Source: Pseudomonadota bacterium
GTDB lineage: Bacteria; Pseudomonadota; Alphaproteobacteria; Rhizobiales; Xanthobacteraceae
NCBI GenBank assembly: GCA_016195095.1
Contig: JACQAE010000298.1
Coordinates: 1-38,452, forward strand
DNA length: 38,452 nucleotides
Reading direction: 5' to 3'
Positions 1 through 7,723 of the stretch are shown here, one piece after another. How positions within the stretch are numbered: the first letter of the stretch is position 1; each line of letters begins with the position of its first letter. Both the position numbers and the translations under genes were made by a program. The notes beneath the pieces were generated by a model. That model had not been told where the DNA came from and ran no database searches. It saw nothing but the letters and a program-made list of their open reading frames with translations.

Positions 1-288
1 GCCGTTCGCACCGGGCTTGTTCTCGACGATGACCGTCTGCCCAAGCGTTTTCGACATGTGCTCGCCGACGAGCCGCGCATAGGGATCGAATGCCCCGCCG
101 GGCGCGGCACCGACGATGAAGTGGACGGTTTGCGCGGATGCCGACTGCGTCGCCGCGGGCGCGAGCACGGCGAGCCCAAGGAGCATCGCCGGGGCAAGGC
201 GCCACACATTTCGCATGCGCGCGCACGGGCTTGGCAAACGCGCCACGGTCGGCGATGACGGGCATTGTCGCGGGCTTGTGCGGATCAT
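1..288 (-). CDS. Bug-family (TTT) solute receptor, N-terminal part
   Basis: Partial gene running off the left edge, read on the minus strand (96 codons visible, so absent from the ORF track). The translation has a hydrophobic signal segment ending near ASAQ, followed by VHFIVGAAPGGAFDPYARLVGEHM and VIVENKPGANG. These are the hallmark N-terminal motifs of Bug periplasmic receptors of tripartite tricarboxylate transporters, which bind carboxylates or aromatic acids. I chose the ATG at 288 because GAGGAAAAAG precedes it directly. An in-frame ATG at 216 gives a more usual signal peptide and is the main alternative. No TctA or TctB genes are visible here; orphan Bug receptors are common in Hyphomicrobiales. 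The family call is solid. The ligand is unknown. Confidence 0.85.
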   Translation of the reverse strand, partial: MIRTSPRQCPSSPTVARLPSPCARMRNVWRLAPAMLLGLAVLAPAATQSASAQTVHFIVGAAPGGAFDPYARLVGEHMSKTLGQTVIVENKPGANG

Positions 289-635
289 CTTTTTCCTCGG
301 AGCGGCGGTCAAGGACATGGACGCGCGGGCCGTGCCGTTCGTCGTTGGCGAAAAACCGCGGGCGATGGCGCCGCCAGTCGCACGACATCAAACGCCGAAC
401 TGCGATCGCACGGGCGTATGGCGCATCCAATCAATCATGCGACGGTGCACGGGTAAAATGAAGAATCGCCAGGCCACTATATCAAATCAGCTATGCGGCG
501 GCAAAATCGGCCACACACGCCACGCGGCCGGGAATTGCGGCGGCGCGCGCGGGCGTGGTGTATATGGTGGCGGGCATGCGGCGGACCGCGCTGGCGATCG
601 TTGCGCGGCGTTGGCGGCAAAGGTGAGAAAGCACG
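289..635. other. Intergenic, no gene seen
   Basis: The short ORFs in this stretch on both strands are Arg/Ala/Gly-rich frame shadows without recognisable domains. It should hold the promoter of the leftward Bug-receptor gene and of the rightward small membrane protein, but I see no convincing hexamer pair. Confidence 0.4.
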
Positions 636-863
636 ATGATACAATGGGTCAATGATAATCGTTCCGTCGTCTATTCCTGGGCGATCCTGATTGGCGTCGC
701 CGTGATCTTTCTCGCGGTCAGCGCGGGTACCCAATTTCACCAGCTTGCCATAGGTCTATTGGCGTCGTCGGTGACGCTATTCGTGGCGCTCGCGGTGTTC
801 GAATGTGCCTGGCAGGCGGGAGCCTTCATCTTGGGCCTGTTCGGCGGGGCCGGCAGAACCTAG
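636..863 (+). CDS. Small two-helix membrane protein, hypothetical
   Basis: This 75-residue protein consists mostly of two hydrophobic segments (about residues 13-32, AILIGVAVIFLAVSAG, and 38-70, LAIGLLASSVTLFVALAVF), with a short charged N-terminus (MIQWVNDNRS). An AGGTGAG ribosome site lies 8 bases before the ATG, which supports real translation. I recognise no family and propose no function. It probably sits in the inner membrane. Its TAG stop coincides with the first bases of a MITE-like repeat (TAGAGC...), so the present C-terminus may have been set by insertion of that repeat. Alternatively it is a fortuitous ORF; codon usage and the ribosome site argue moderately against that. Confidence 0.55.
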   Translation: MIQWVNDNRSVVYSWAILIGVAVIFLAVSAGTQFHQLAIGLLASSVTLFVALAVFECAWQAGAFILGLFGGAGRT

Positions 864-964
864 AGCATATTCCGGCGAAGTGGGAACCGGCTCGCCGCGG
901 AAAATGCGTCAAAGTCACGGAAAATAGTGCGCGTTGCGGTTCACGCGAAACGCGAAGCGCTCTA
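861..964. repeat. MITE/REP-like element with TAGAGC...GCTCTA ends
   Basis: About 104 bases bounded by short inverted termini (TAGAGC at 861, GCTCTA at 959). Inside is GGCGAAGTGGGAACCGG followed by AAAATGCGTCAAA. The same core occurs in inverted orientation near 31820-31952 (GCGGGAACC, GCGTCAAAAA). Palindromic repeats with this AGTGGGAACCGG core are, from memory, common between genes in Hyphomicrobiales. A further related stretch (GGAAAACCGTATCCCAC) follows at about 980. Confidence 0.6.
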
Positions 965-1096
965 GAAGGTTGTCCTGCGGAAAACCGTATCCCACGACGC
1001 AGCGGGATACTCGGCCGCCCGCGATATTCGCGCTTGCCGCGACTTGACGGCCGGCCCACGCGCAGGCCGGCCGCACCCACATGGAGCCGCGGCAAA

Positions 1097-1720
1097 GTGA
1101 GCAACGCCTTTGCAAGCCTGGCGCCGTGGATGCATGATTATGGCGTCGCCATCGTATTCCTGATCCTGATGCTGGAATCGATTGGCCTGCCGCTGCCCGG
1201 CGAATCATTGCTGATAACCGCCGCGATTCTCGCCGGGCGTGGCGACATTGGAATTACCGCGCTGTTTTTCGCGGCCTGGGCCGGCGCCGTCGTCGGCGAC
1301 AATATCGGCTACCTGATCGGCAGGCGGCTTGGGCACGCCTTGCTGCGGCACTATGGCGCCAAAGTCGGATTGACCGCCGAGCGACTGGACGCGGTCGAGG
1401 CGGTATTCGCGCGCTATGGACTCGCGGCGGTCGGCTTCGCGCGCTTTTTCAACGTGCTGCGCCAGTTGAATGGCGTCGTCGCCGGCGCACTGGCGATGGA
1501 ATGGCGGCGCTTCCTCTTGTTCAACGCGCTTGGCGGCGCGCTGTGGGTTCTCACCTGGACCGCGCTCGGCTTCTATGTCGGCGAGCATGGCGCCGACATT
1601 GCCGTGTTCTTCCACAAGCTTGGTCTATTCGGCGGCCTCCTCGGCGGCGTCGCGGCGATCGCCGCCTTGATCTGGATATACGCGCGTCGATCCGCCAGCG
1701 CGCGCGACGATTCGAAATGA
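1097..1720 (+). CDS. DedA-family membrane protein
   Basis: A 207-residue inner-membrane protein of the DedA/VTT (SNARE-associated) family. Members are proposed lipid flippases or proton-dependent transporters needed for envelope homeostasis. Visible marks are ESIGLPLPGESLLITAAILAG near the N-terminus, GDNIGYLIGRRLG, FARFFNVLRQLNGVVAGALAMEWRRFLLFNALGGALW in the re-entrant segment, and a C-terminal helix ending in a basic tail. The ORF track opens at 803, but everything before about 1097 is repeat-derived and Arg-rich. I start at the GTG at 1097, with the ATG at 1130 (MHDYGVAIVF) as alternative. It is convergent with the DUF1614 gene, five bases apart. Family assignment is firm; substrate unknown. 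Confidence 0.85.
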   Translation: MSNAFASLAPWMHDYGVAIVFLILMLESIGLPLPGESLLITAAILAGRGDIGITALFFAAWAGAVVGDNIGYLIGRRLGHALLRHYGAKVGLTAERLDAVEAVFARYGLAAVGFARFFNVLRQLNGVVAGALAMEWRRFLLFNALGGALWVLTWTALGFYVGEHGADIAVFFHKLGLFGGLLGGVAAIAALIWIYARRSASARDDSK

Positions 1721-1725
1721 GCGGA

Positions 1726-2451
1726 TCAGTCCTTCGCCGGCGCGCCAGGGGCGGACCGTCGCGATAGGCTTGCCAGCAGCACCGCAAGGATTCCGGTGAG
1801 GAAAATCCCGTCGAAGGTTCCCGCGCCGCCGATCGATGCCACCGGCGCGCCCAGCCCCTCGATCTTTTCGAGGTTGAGGAGGTCCGCCCCGATGAGCGTG
1901 CCGAGGCTGCCGCCGATATAGGCAAGCGGCGCCGCGTCGGCGCGCGCGAGCAGCAGGGCGACAATCGCCGTCGCCACGGCGGGCGCGAATACCGGCACCG
2001 CGATGCCGAGGCCCACGACCGGATGCGCCAGCCAATAGCACACGCCCGCGACAAACGCCGTCGCCGCCGCGCCCTTAATCCATAGCCGATTTTTCACCAG
2101 CAGATAGATCGACATCACGCAGGGTATGACCGCGCCGCCGACATTCACGGCAATCAGCGTGCCCGGCCATTGCGCCACGACCGGGACGACATAACGCATG
2201 CCGAAGAAATCGATTTCCTGCCCCGACACGATCTTCTGCGCGGCTAATTGCGCGACCGGAATGTTGAAATAGCTGCCGACGAGCGAGCCGAAAAGCAGGA
2301 ACAGCGCCGTCGAGGAACTCACCCCCAGGCGCATATAGGCGTAGCGTAGCGCCCCCAACTGAATGAGCACCAAGACGACGACGAAAATTCCCACCAGGAT
2401 GGAAAAGAACGCGGGCGGCAGCGGAAGGTAATGCAGCTGGCTCAATTGCAT
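1726..2451 (-). CDS. DUF1614 membrane protein
   Basis: A 241-residue, very hydrophobic protein with about six to seven transmembrane segments. The pattern FGSLVGSYFNIPVA, VAVNVGGAVIPCVMSIYLL-type segments and GGSLGTLIGADLLNLEKIEGLGAPVASIGGAGTFDGIFLTGILAVLLA matches my memory of the uncharacterised DUF1614 (COG4089) family. Conserved Gly/Pro-rich loops and the acidic GADLLNL segment suggest a transporter-like or metal-associated membrane role, but no function is established. It stands alone: convergent with dedA at its 3' end, with about 120 non-coding bases between its start and the Rieske gene's end. Start ATG at 2451 kept. Confidence 0.8.
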   Translation of the reverse strand: MQLSQLHYLPLPPAFFSILVGIFVVVLVLIQLGALRYAYMRLGVSSSTALFLLFGSLVGSYFNIPVAQLAAQKIVSGQEIDFFGMRYVVPVVAQWPGTLIAVNVGGAVIPCVMSIYLLVKNRLWIKGAAATAFVAGVCYWLAHPVVGLGIAVPVFAPAVATAIVALLLARADAAPLAYIGGSLGTLIGADLLNLEKIEGLGAPVASIGGAGTFDGIFLTGILAVLLASLSRRSAPGAPAKD

Positions 2452-2571
2452 CGAAGCGTCACCATGCTGACCGGCGGTTGCGACATGCCGCGGCTCGCGA
2501 ACAGGCTATCGTGATGATGCGTGCGTCCCGCTTGCGGGTGCGCCGGCCAATCGCGCGCCGCGCAACCGTGT

Positions 2572-3879
2572 TCAGGCCACGCGCTCCTGCCCGCGCGCGA
2601 TGGCGCGTTCCTCCTGCGACACGCCAAGCGTGCGCCAGTCGGTCGATTTCGGCACGACGCCCTCGAACGAGCCGATCCCGGCCTGCGGGATGCGCGGATG
2701 CGTGGTGCCGATCGCCGCCCCGCCGTCGCGCATGGCGCGCGCCGCCGCCACCATGATACGGCGGAATTCCACAACGGCCATGTCGCTCGCGCCAAGCCGC
2801 TCCTTGGTGCGGTCGGAGATCGGTCCCATGGTTTCCCACATGGCGATATCCTGGTTGGGAATGCCGGGGATGCCGGTGAAATTGCCGAGCTTCATCAAGT
2901 TGCGGTCCTGTCCGTAATTATTATCGCGCGTGCGCAGGCTGTTGAAATTCTCGTCGAGGTCGATGCCCACGCGCGCCACGTTGAACTTGCGCCAGGCCTC
3001 CTGTTCGACGCCCGGCTTGTCGGCGCCGTTCCAGGCGAGGAAGTAGAACATCGTATTGCCGTCATCCATGGGCGCGAGCATGGTGGCGACGTTGTGGATA
3101 TTGTTGGGGGGGATGAGCGAGGTGAACGGCGCGACGAACACGGTGACGCGCACGTAGTCATGGGTCGCGGCGTTGACGATCGGGCGTCGGATCGCAGCGT
3201 AGCGAAAGCCGAAGCTTGTCGGCTGTACCTGGAAGCGCGGCGCGCGGTCGGTCGAGGGCCGCAGCCAGGTGGCGTCGGTCGCCTGCGCGGAATCGACGCG
3301 CGCTGGCACCATTTCCGATGAGTGCAGGTGCGAACTATGCGCGGAATCGATTTGACCCTCGGTGACCTGCGCCCAATTGGCGCGCACGCGCATCTTGACG
3401 ATGCTCACCCGCGCGTCGGGCGTTGGCGCGAAGGCCGGCGCCTCGAATTCCGGCATTTCCCGCGCCGGTCCCATATAGGTCCACACGAACCCGCCGGCCT
3501 CGCGTGCCGGATAGGATTTATGCTTGATCTTGTCGGCAAGCCCGCTCTCCGCCGGCTCCGAACTCATTTCGACCACGTTGCCGTCAACGTCGAATTTCCA
3601 GCCGTGATAAAGGCAGCGCAACCCGCATTCCTCATTGCGGCCGAGCGCGAGCGAGGCGCGCCGATGCGGGCAATATTCGTCAAGTATGCCGATGCGGCCC
3701 TCGCTGTCGCGGAAGACGACGAGGTCCTCGCCGAGAAGCCGCGTGCGCACCGGCTTGCCGTCGGGCTCGGTGACTTCCTCGGACATGCAGGCCGCGATCC
3801 AGTGGCGGCGCATGATTTGGCCCATGGGTGCGTCGTCTTCGACGCGGCACAGAAGATCGTTTTCCTCGGCCGTGAGCAC
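2572..3879 (-). CDS. Rieske non-heme iron oxygenase, phthalate 4,5-dioxygenase type
   Basis: Oxygenase component (435 aa) of a two-component ring-hydroxylating system. The Rieske [2Fe-2S] site is complete: C70-P-H72 and C89-LY-H92 followed by GW. The mononuclear iron site reads NWAQVTEGQIDSAHSSHLH, giving D178-x2-H181-x4-H186. The EGxIDSxH wording and C-terminal FRR/VPKSTDWR region resemble phthalate 4,5-dioxygenase and related aryl-carboxylate or aryl-ether oxygenases. The start is GTG at 3879, set by GGAGGAG about 8 bases upstream. It is transcribed divergently from its likely reductase (3979) with 99 bases between. The substrate is inferred from neighbours (reductase, Pht4-like dehydrogenase) to be a phthalate-like aromatic carboxylate; an O-demethylase role is possible. 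Confidence 0.88.
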   Translation of the reverse strand: MLTAEENDLLCRVEDDAPMGQIMRRHWIAACMSEEVTEPDGKPVRTRLLGEDLVVFRDSEGRIGILDEYCPHRRASLALGRNEECGLRCLYHGWKFDVDGNVVEMSSEPAESGLADKIKHKSYPAREAGGFVWTYMGPAREMPEFEAPAFAPTPDARVSIVKMRVRANWAQVTEGQIDSAHSSHLHSSEMVPARVDSAQATDATWLRPSTDRAPRFQVQPTSFGFRYAAIRRPIVNAATHDYVRVTVFVAPFTSLIPPNNIHNVATMLAPMDDGNTMFYFLAWNGADKPGVEQEAWRKFNVARVGIDLDENFNSLRTRDNNYGQDRNLMKLGNFTGIPGIPNQDIAMWETMGPISDRTKERLGASDMAVVEFRRIMVAAARAMRDGGAAIGTTHPRIPQAGIGSFEGVVPKSTDWRTLGVSQEERAIARGQERVA

Positions 3880-3922
3880 GGGCGCTCTCCTCCGCTGGCG
3901 CCGTCCACGCGGCGCGGTTGAG

Positions 3923-3950
3923 ATTATATCATTAGACGGCTAAGTTTCCA
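3923..3950 (-). promoter_or_regulatory. Candidate promoter with inverted repeat, Rieske gene
   Basis: On the minus strand, TGGAAA (-35) and TATAAT (-10) are separated by 16 bases, placing a start site about 35 bases before the Rieske GTG. The spacer contains the inverted repeat TTAG-ACGG-CTAA (3932-3943), a plausible repressor site, for example for the MarR or GntR regulator of this cluster. The regulator assignment is inference. Confidence 0.45.
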
Positions 3951-3978
3951 GCCCGGGATCGACCCGAAACAGAAAAAT

Positions 3979-4959
3979 ATGACGCAAGCGGCAAAACCTG
4001 TTGCGCGGGATATGGCGGACGACATCGCCGTGCGCGTCGCGCGCGCGCAGGAAATCGCGCGCGATATCCACCTCTTCGAATTTGTCGATGACCAAGGGCG
4101 CGACCTGCCGCTTTTTACCGCTGGCGCGCATATCGTCGTGCGCGTCCCCAACGGGATGTTGCGCAAATATTCGCTGTGCAACGATCCCGCCGAGCGCGGC
4201 CGCTATGTCATCGCCGTCTTGCGCGAGGCGCCGGACGGGGGAACGCAGAGCCTGATCTCCGGCGTCAAGGAAGGCGACACGCTTGCCATCGCCCCGCCGC
4301 GCAATAATTTCGCGCTGGTGAAAAGTTCGGCCGGCTATCTGTTCATCGCCGGCGGCATCGGCATCACGCCGATCATGTCGATGCTGCGCCACCTCAACGC
4401 CACCGGTGGCGCGCGCTACCGCCTCGTCTATTGCACGCGCGCGCCGCAGGCCACCGCGTTTCGCGCCGAACTGGCGGCGCCGGAGTTTCGTAGCAAGGTG
4501 ACGCTGCATCATGACGGCGGCGATCCCGCGCGCATGCTCGACCTGTGGCCGTTTCTCGATCAGCCCAAGGGCGCGCAGCTTTATTGTTGCGGGCCGCGCG
4601 CGATGATGGCGCAGGTGCGCGACATGACCGGACACTGGCCTGTCTCCGCGGTGCATTTCGAGGCCTTCAGCGAGCCCGCGCGGGCGCGGCCGCAGGACCG
4701 GCCCTTCGTGGTGCGGCTTGAGCGCTCCGGCGACCAATTTGAGGTGCCGGTCGGCGTGACCATTCTCGAGGCGCTGCGCGCGCGCGGCCATGTGGCGCCG
4801 AGTTCGTGCGAGAGCGGCACCTGCGGCACCTGCCGCACGCGGCTCCTGGCTGGCGAGGCCGACCACCGCGACCTCGTCCTCGCCGAGCACGAGCGCGCTG
4901 ACGCCATCATGCTGTGCGTGTCGCGCGCGCTTTCCGACGATATCGTGATCGACCGCTGA
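3979..4959 (+). CDS. Phthalate-dioxygenase-type reductase (FMN, NADH, [2Fe-2S])
   Basis: A 326-residue electron-transfer partner for the divergent Rieske oxygenase, passing electrons from NAD(P)H via flavin to a C-terminal plant-type ferredoxin domain. In order: flavin domain with RKYSLCND (about residues 55-62) and GGTQSLIS; nucleotide-binding domain with AGGIGITPIMSML and YCCGPRAMM; ferredoxin domain CESGTCGTC near residue 277 with the fourth cysteine in MLCVSRA near 313. This order is that of the phthalate dioxygenase reductase/VanB class (class IA). Translation starts at ATG 3979 with only a weak ribosome site. The next gene follows after 18 bases, forming an operon with the dehydrogenase and marR. 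Confidence 0.9.
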   Translation: MTQAAKPVARDMADDIAVRVARAQEIARDIHLFEFVDDQGRDLPLFTAGAHIVVRVPNGMLRKYSLCNDPAERGRYVIAVLREAPDGGTQSLISGVKEGDTLAIAPPRNNFALVKSSAGYLFIAGGIGITPIMSMLRHLNATGGARYRLVYCTRAPQATAFRAELAAPEFRSKVTLHHDGGDPARMLDLWPFLDQPKGAQLYCCGPRAMMAQVRDMTGHWPVSAVHFEAFSEPARARPQDRPFVVRLERSGDQFEVPVGVTILEALRARGHVAPSSCESGTCGTCRTRLLAGEADHRDLVLAEHERADAIMLCVSRALSDDIVIDR

Positions 4960-4977
4960 GCGCATGGGTATCGCGCG

Positions 4978-6171
4978 ATGAGCAGTGACAAGATACGCCT
5001 TGGAGTTGCCGGGCTTGGTCGCGCCTTCGCCATGATGATCCCGGCGGTCCGGCATCATCCGCGCATCGCCCTGGTTGCCGGCGCCGATCCGCGCGCGGCG
5101 GCGCGCGCGCGTTTCGAGCGCGACTTTTCGTGTCCGACCTACTCCGACGTCGATGCCATGTGCGCCGACGAACAGGTTGAGGCGGTCTACGTCTCGACAC
5201 CGCACCAGTTCCACGCCGCCAACGTCCTCGCCGCAGCGGCGCGCGGCAAGCACGTGCTGGTCGAGAAGCCGATGGCGCTCGCGCTCGCCGATTGCCAGGC
5301 AATGATCGCGGCGGCGCATGCCGCCGGTGTGCGCCTCGTGGTCGGCCACAGCCACAGTTTCGACGCGCCGATCCGCCGCGCACGCGAGATCATCGCCAGC
5401 GGCGCCGTCGGCCCGCTGCGCATGATCACCGCGGTCAATTACACGGATTTCCTCTACCGGCCGCGCCGGCCGGAGGAACTTCTGACCGAATGCGGCGGCG
5501 GCGTGCTGTTCAACCAGGCGCCGCATCATGTCGACGTGGTGCGCTTCCTCGGCGGCGGGCGCGTGCGCAGCGTGCGCGCGCTGACGGCGAATTGGGACGC
5601 GCGGCGCGCGACCGAGGGCGCCTATTGCGCGCTGCTCGCCTTCGAGGACGGCGCCATGGCCTCGCTGACCTATAGCGGCTACGCGCATTTCGATAGCGAC
5701 GAATTGTGCGGCTGGATCGCGGAAAGCGGCCTGCCGAAAGATCCCGAGCGCTATGGTGCGGCGCGCCGTGCGCTCAAGGACGTGGCCTCGCCGCAAGCGG
5801 AGCGCGACCTCAAGGAAGAACGCAACTATGGCGGCGCGCGCTACGAGGCGTCCAGCGGCAATGACGCAACCCGACTGCACCAGCATTTCGGGCTGCTCGT
5901 GGCCTCCTGCGCGCAAGCGGACCTGCGGCCGCTGCCGCAGGGGGTGATGATCTATGGCGATGAAACGCGAAGGCTTGATATCGTGCCGCCGCCCATCCTG
6001 CCGCGCGAGGACGTGCTCGCGGAATTCTGCGACGCGGTCCGTGACGGCCGCAAGGCGGTGCATGACGGCGAATGGGCGCTCGCCAACATGGAGGTCTGCC
6101 TGGCCATGCTCGAATCCGCGCGCAGCGGCCGCGACGTCGTGCTGCGGCACCAAATCGACATCGGCGGCTAG
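4978..6171 (+). CDS. Gfo/Idh/MocA oxidoreductase, possibly dihydrodiol dehydrogenase
   Basis: A 397-residue NAD(P)-dependent dehydrogenase. The N-terminal Rossmann fold carries GVAGLGRAFAMMIPAV (residues about 8-23). EKPMALALADCQAM is the family's EKP motif, and NQAPHHVDVVRFLGGG holds the catalytic His/Asp pair. In phthalate degraders the cis-4,5-dihydrodiol dehydrogenase (Pht4/OphB) belongs to this superfamily. Lying directly behind the oxygenase reductase, a role in re-aromatising the dihydrodiol made by the Rieske enzyme is the natural inference. Alternatives are other cyclic polyol or aryl-ether oxidations. It is slightly longer than many family members (typically 330-390). marR begins one base after its stop, so translation is probably coupled. 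Confidence 0.82.
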   Translation: MSSDKIRLGVAGLGRAFAMMIPAVRHHPRIALVAGADPRAAARARFERDFSCPTYSDVDAMCADEQVEAVYVSTPHQFHAANVLAAAARGKHVLVEKPMALALADCQAMIAAAHAAGVRLVVGHSHSFDAPIRRAREIIASGAVGPLRMITAVNYTDFLYRPRRPEELLTECGGGVLFNQAPHHVDVVRFLGGGRVRSVRALTANWDARRATEGAYCALLAFEDGAMASLTYSGYAHFDSDELCGWIAESGLPKDPERYGAARRALKDVASPQAERDLKEERNYGGARYEASSGNDATRLHQHFGLLVASCAQADLRPLPQGVMIYGDETRRLDIVPPPILPREDVLAEFCDAVRDGRKAVHDGEWALANMEVCLAMLESARSGRDVVLRHQIDIGG

Positions 6172-6172
6172 G

Positions 6173-6823
6173 ATGCGCGCGCGCAGGAATCCGGGGCGCG
6201 TAACGCAAGCCGGCGGCACCGAGGCGATCCTGCGCCATTGGCGCGAAGCGGTTCCCGACGACCGCGTGGCGCATCTGGTCAAGGACGCGATGCGCGGGCT
6301 GGCGCGCGCCTTGCAAACGCGGCTGGCGCGGCACCACGTGTCGTTCGGCCACTGGACGTTCCTGCGCATCCTGTGGGTGCGCGACGGGCTGACCCAGCGC
6401 GCGCTGAGCGAGGAGGCCGGCGTCATGGAGCCGACGACGCACGCCGCGCTGCGCGCGCTTGAGCGGCTCGGCCTTATCCGCCGCCGCCGCATCGCGCCCG
6501 ACCGACGCAGCATGCACATCTTTCTCACGCCGCGCGGACATGCGCTCAAGCACAAGCTTGTTCCGCTCGCCGAGGAGGTCAACCGCGTGGCGCTGCGCGG
6601 GCTCTCTTCGGGCGACATCGCGGTGGCGCGCCGCTGCCTGCTGGCGATGATCTTCAATCTCGCCGGCGATGAATTCGACGCGGCGGGAAAGCGGCGCGGC
6701 ATTCCCTCCACACGCGAACTTGGCCGCCGCGTGGCGCGTGCGGCGACCGCGACGCGCGCGCGGTCGATGCGCGCTCGAAAAACGCGCGGTCAGAGCGAAA
6801 GCGACACGACCGCATTGTCATAG
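6173..6823 (+). CDS. MarR-family transcriptional regulator
   Basis: A 216-residue winged-helix regulator. The ORF track opens at 5954 inside the previous gene; I start at ATG 6173, one base after the dehydrogenase stop, where MarR homology begins soon after. The HTH and wing read LTQRALSEEAGVMEPTTHAALRALERLGLIRRRRIAPDRRSMHIFLTPRG, typical for repressors that respond to aromatic acids. The tail is long and Arg/Ala-rich (about 45 residues beyond the usual end), and its last 34 bases overlap the convergent gene at 6790. It probably controls this oxygenase cluster, with the TTAG-ACGG-CTAA repeat at 3932 one candidate site. Ligand unknown. Confidence 0.85.
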   Translation: MRARRNPGRVTQAGGTEAILRHWREAVPDDRVAHLVKDAMRGLARALQTRLARHHVSFGHWTFLRILWVRDGLTQRALSEEAGVMEPTTHAALRALERLGLIRRRRIAPDRRSMHIFLTPRGHALKHKLVPLAEEVNRVALRGLSSGDIAVARRCLLAMIFNLAGDEFDAAGKRRGIPSTRELGRRVARAATATRARSMRARKTRGQSESDTTALS

Positions 6824-7671
6824 GACTTGGCGCCGAGATCGCCGTCCTCGAAAATGCCGCGCTCCTTGATCCACTCGCGGCTTTCCTCGAATACCGCGCG
6901 CGAATAGGGCTCGAACACGATGCGCTCGCCCGGACCCCAGCGGCGCGTATCCATCATGGCGTGGAAGCGCTTGGGAAACTCGTTCTTGAAATAATGCGTA
7001 TAGAGTTCCGGGCGCAGGTCGATGTCGCGTTGCGCGCGCTTGAGCGCGCGGAAATACTTGCGCACGTCCTCGAGGTCGGGATCGCCGGTGAGCATGGTCG
7101 CCATCATGAAGGTGCAGTCGGTCAACTTGCGCAGGCCGAGCTGCTCGGCGAAATAATAGGGCCCGGAGAACAGCGTGCAGGCGGGAATCTTGCCGTCGAG
7201 CAGGAGCTCCATGCGGCCGAACAGCATGCCTTCCTTGTAGGACAGGTTGATCCGGTCGAGCGGCATGTATTGCTCAAGCGCCTGGATGGTCGCGTAGTGG
7301 CTGCCCGACTGGTAGCCGACGGAGACCGGCACGCCGGCGAGGTCGGCGGGCGTCTTGATCGGCGAATCCGCCGGCACGAACACGCCGCAGGGCGAGACCG
7401 AATAGGCGTCGCTGTAGAGCCGGCCATGGCCCTTGGCCGCCGCGACGTTGACCGTCCAATGGCAGGCGCAGCTGATGTCGGACTTGCGGCCCGCCTCGAA
7501 GGTCTGCATGGCGCCGAACTTGTCGCCCTGGGCGTGCGCCTTGCCGTCGGTGGAGAGGATCGTCTCCATGAAATCGTAGTCGAGCCCTTCGTCCTTGAAG
7601 TAGCCCTTCTCCTCGGCGACCCATTCGTGCAGGCGGAAATGCGGCTGGATGATGAACTTGTGGTTTTTCAC
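6790..7671 (-). CDS. Cytosolic periplasmic-binding-fold (NMT1-like) protein, possible enzyme
   Basis: A 293-residue protein with the SsuA/THI5/NMT1-type binding-protein fold: VAEEKGYFKDEGLDYDFMET near residues 18-37, a central ADSPIKTPADLAGVPVSVGYQSGSHYAT, and PYSRAVFEESREWIKERGIFED near the end. It begins GTG AAA AAC (MKNHKFIIQPHF) with GGAGGA 7 bases upstream and has no signal peptide, so it should stay in the cytoplasm. Precedents for cytosolic enzymes with this fold are THI5/NMT1 and 4,5-dihydroxyphthalate decarboxylase. Next to a phthalate-type oxygenase, reductase and dehydrogenase, a decarboxylase or related catalytic role is a reasonable guess. A transporter receptor with lost signal, or a ligand sensor, remains possible. 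No ABC permease lies nearby. It is in line with the gntR gene upstream (52-base gap). Confidence 0.7.
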   Translation of the reverse strand: MKNHKFIIQPHFRLHEWVAEEKGYFKDEGLDYDFMETILSTDGKAHAQGDKFGAMQTFEAGRKSDISCACHWTVNVAAAKGHGRLYSDAYSVSPCGVFVPADSPIKTPADLAGVPVSVGYQSGSHYATIQALEQYMPLDRINLSYKEGMLFGRMELLLDGKIPACTLFSGPYYFAEQLGLRKLTDCTFMMATMLTGDPDLEDVRKYFRALKRAQRDIDLRPELYTHYFKNEFPKRFHAMMDTRRWGPGERIVFEPYSRAVFEESREWIKERGIFEDGDLGAKSYDNAVVSLSL

Positions 7672-7723
7672 GGCGTTGTCCTCCGGGGGTTGATTTCTGC
7701 CGCGCCGGGCGCGGCGTGTCGGT

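Noticed and set aside
3940-6711. 923-residue minus-strand ORF opposite the reductase, dehydrogenase and marR genes
   Set aside because: It runs antisense to three well-supported genes, is Arg/Ala/His-rich without domains, and is a typical high-GC shadow frame.
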